The notes under the pieces: model-generated | The model's input: the letters and a program-made list of their open reading frames with translations, nothing else | What the model was told of the DNA's origin: nothing | The model's database searches: none | Shown: piece by piece, positions 24,479 to 25,808 of the stretch | How the letters are laid out: every line of letters begins with the position of its first letter | How positions within the stretch are numbered: the first letter of the stretch is position 1 | DNA from: JAYPUA01 sp038133845 | GTDB taxonomy: Bacteria; SAR324; NAC60-12 | DNA length: 25,808 bases | NCBI GenBank assembly: GCA_038133845.1 | Contig: JAYPUA010000046.1 | Coordinates: 1 to 25,808, forward strand | Direction: 5' to 3' | Program-made: the position numbers and the translations under genes

Positions 24479-25708
24479 TTAGAGTCCGGTTTCCAGAATG
24501 GCAACCCAGCGCTTGTGCGCTTCCGCAGGAGCCATGTCAGACTTGAAGAACTCCACCATCAAGTCAGCGGCCTGGGTCTGAACGTCCGGAGACCAGACCA
24601 TGTCCCCGCTGGGCATGATGTTGCCTGAAGCCAGCAGGTCGAGGCCTTTCTTCATGCAGTCGTTTGCTGCAGAAAGGTCGACGTCTCCACGAATCGGGAG
24701 CGAGCCCTTCTTCAGGTTGAAGGCCACCTGGACCTTCGGGGAGACGAGGAGGGCAGCGAGACGCTTCTGGGCGGCTTCCTGCTCCGGATCATCGAGCTTG
24801 GGGAAGTAGAAGGCGTCTCCACCGGTGGAGAGGTAGGTGTTCAGGCCGAGTCCAGGGAGGCAGGTGTAGTCCTTGCCGGCAACTTCCTTGGCAACCTGGA
24901 ATTCCCCTTGAGCCCAGTCTCCCATGATCTGTCCGGCAGCCTGGTCGGTGATCACGAGGTTGGTCGCCTGGTTCCAGTCCTGAACGGTGGACTTGGCAGC
25001 GAGCTTGCGAGCGTCTGCGGCAGCCTGGAACACGGCAGCCATCTCCGGACCAGCGGCGGCCTTCATGTTTTTGTCCACGTTGACGGAACGCCACACGTCA
25101 AGACCGGCAACCGCGATGGTGATCGCCCCAAACGCGAGGTTCGACTGCCAGGGCTGGTTTCCGAGAGCCAACGGGATCTTGCCGGCCGCCTCGACTTTCG
25201 GGGCGCTGGCGACGAACTCGTTCCAGTTCTTCGGGACCGGAATTCCGATGTCGTTGTAGACCTTGTTGGAGATCCACAGCCACTCGGGCGAGTGAATGTT
25301 CACGGGAGCACAGTAGATGCGTCCGTCCACGGTGCAGGCATCCAGGAGGCTTGAGGGATAGATGATCTCTTTCCAGTTACCAGCTTCCGCGACGTCTGTC
25401 AGGTCGAGCATCAGGCCGGCCTCAACCAACTCCAAGGCTTGCTGTCCGTGGTTGAACTGAGTCGCTCCCATTGGATCTCCACCGGTGATCCGGCTGATCA
25501 TGATCGGTCGCGCAGTTCCTCCGGAACCGGCAATCGCGCCGTCAATCCACTTGTCACCAGAGGCATTGAAGGCCTTGGCAAACTCAGCCACTGCCGCCGC
25601 CTCTCCTCCGGACGTCCACCAGTGGGTGACTTCCAACTCTGTAGCCTGCGCTGTGGTGGCGGCCATCAGTCCTGCGGCCAGCATGGCCAGCAACCCTTTT
25701 CGTTTCAT
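24479..25708 (-). CDS. Sugar ABC transporter substrate-binding protein (GtsA-like)
   Basis: The 409-residue CUT1 periplasmic binding protein has a signal peptide at 1-22 (MKRKG, a hydrophobic core, then AQA before Thr-Glu-Leu) and no lipobox. The mature part carries marks of the glucose/mannose-binding GtsA/GlcE-like group: THWWTSGGE at its start, PVNIHSPEWLW, NQPWQ, QIMGDWAQGE and KKGSLPIRGD. Three or four Cys residues may form disulfides. ATG 25708 is chosen because AGGAG lies six bases upstream and the signal peptide starts there; the longer open frame from TTG 25801 would begin at the -35 element. Ligand could be glucose, mannose or a short beta-linked oligosaccharide; the cytoplasmic glycosidases downstream favour an oligosaccharide or glycoside. 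Confidence 0.95.
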   Translation of the reverse strand: MKRKGLLAMLAAGLMAATTAQATELEVTHWWTSGGEAAAVAEFAKAFNASGDKWIDGAIAGSGGTARPIMISRITGGDPMGATQFNHGQQALELVEAGLMLDLTDVAEAGNWKEIIYPSSLLDACTVDGRIYCAPVNIHSPEWLWISNKVYNDIGIPVPKNWNEFVASAPKVEAAGKIPLALGNQPWQSNLAFGAITIAVAGLDVWRSVNVDKNMKAAAGPEMAAVFQAAADARKLAAKSTVQDWNQATNLVITDQAAGQIMGDWAQGEFQVAKEVAGKDYTCLPGLGLNTYLSTGGDAFYFPKLDDPEQEAAQKRLAALLVSPKVQVAFNLKKGSLPIRGDVDLSAANDCMKKGLDLLASGNIMPSGDMVWSPDVQTQAADLMVEFFKSDMAPAEAHKRWVAILETGL

Positions 25709-25714
25709 CTTCTT

Positions 25715-25719
25715 CTCCT
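25715..25719 (-). promoter_or_regulatory. Ribosome binding site of binding-protein gene
   Basis: AGGAG on the minus strand, six bases before ATG 25708, fixes the start of the binding-protein gene at its signal peptide. Confidence 0.8.
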
Positions 25720-25758
25720 GATACGTTATGAATTCAACTGCCGTCAGCCAGCAGTGAG

Positions 25759-25772
25759 TGAAAACGTTTTCA
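25759..25772. promoter_or_regulatory. LacI-family-like operator
   Basis: TGAAAACGTTTTCA is a perfect 14-bp palindrome with a central CG step, the hallmark of LacI/GalR/CcpA-family operators. It starts at the last base of the -10 hexamer and covers the expected transcription start, 51 bases before the binding-protein ATG, so a bound repressor would block initiation. No lacI-type gene is inside the window; it could lie beyond the right edge. Confidence 0.75.
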
Positions 25773-25801
25773 TTAATTCCTTGCGAACCGGTGCTTGTCA
25801 A
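25772..25801 (-). promoter_or_regulatory. Sigma-70-type promoter of the sugar locus
   Basis: On the minus strand, a perfect TTGACA (25801-25796) is followed 18 bases later by ATTAAT (25777-25772; four of six match TATAAT). The predicted start, around 25765, falls inside the palindromic operator. This would drive the binding-protein gene and probably the transporter and glycosidase genes. Confidence 0.7.
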
Positions 25802-25808
25802 GATATTA

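Noticed and set aside
25709..25801. Extended start (TTG 25801) for the binding protein
   Set aside because: It would precede the signal peptide by 31 residues and overlap the promoter -35 element and operator.
1..25808. CRISPR arrays, tRNA genes, insertion sequences, phage genes
   Set aside because: No regularly spaced repeats, cloverleaf-like sequence, transposase or integrase motif, or terminal inverted repeats were found on either strand.

Overview
The window reads as a contiguous stretch of a Gram-negative bacterial chromosome, moderately GC-rich and densely coded, with no tRNA, rRNA, CRISPR array or insertion sequence seen. A diderm host is suggested by a lipoprotein signal, MreC/MreD/PBP2, a signal-peptide protein ending in Phe like an outer-membrane beta-barrel, and a periplasmic solute-binding protein without a lipobox. 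The lineage looks proteobacterial in the broad sense (NtrC-type regulator, HisE, MreCD-PBP2-Maf order), but I cannot name it.

Two blocks converge near 11.4 kb. Positions 123-11389 (plus strand) hold eleven tightly packed housekeeping and envelope genes, several with 4-base start/stop overlaps: an unknown charged protein, a TPR/SLH lipoprotein, an NtrC-type sigma-54 activator, HisE, a divergent Old Yellow Enzyme-fold protein, homoserine dehydrogenase, MreC, MreD, PBP2 (MrdA), Maf and a putative outer-membrane barrel.

Positions 11420-25708 (minus strand, transcribed right to left) form a carbohydrate-use locus. It starts at the right edge with a strong promoter (TTGACA -35) and a perfect 14-bp LacI-family-like operator. 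In order come a glucose/mannose-type (GtsA-like) CUT1 binding protein, two permeases, a MalK/UgpC-type ATPase, a GH2 beta-mannosidase, a GH3 beta-glucosidase and an aldo/keto reductase. A terminator-like hairpin follows, then two consecutive modules that each pair a xylose-isomerase-like TIM-barrel protein with a Gfo/Idh/MocA oxidoreductase. Neither glycosidase has a signal peptide, so the likely scheme is import of intact beta-gluco/manno-oligosaccharides or glycosides, cytoplasmic hydrolysis, and oxidation/epimerisation of unusual sugars or glycosides, possibly through 3-keto intermediates as in the E. coli ycj and rhizobial thu systems.

Points most worth a second look are the two epimerase-dehydrogenase modules, the operator/promoter at the right edge, the altered active site of the OYE-like protein, the KTA (not KTG) motif in PBP2, hairpins at transcription-unit joints, and strong enrichment of the palindrome TCCGGA.
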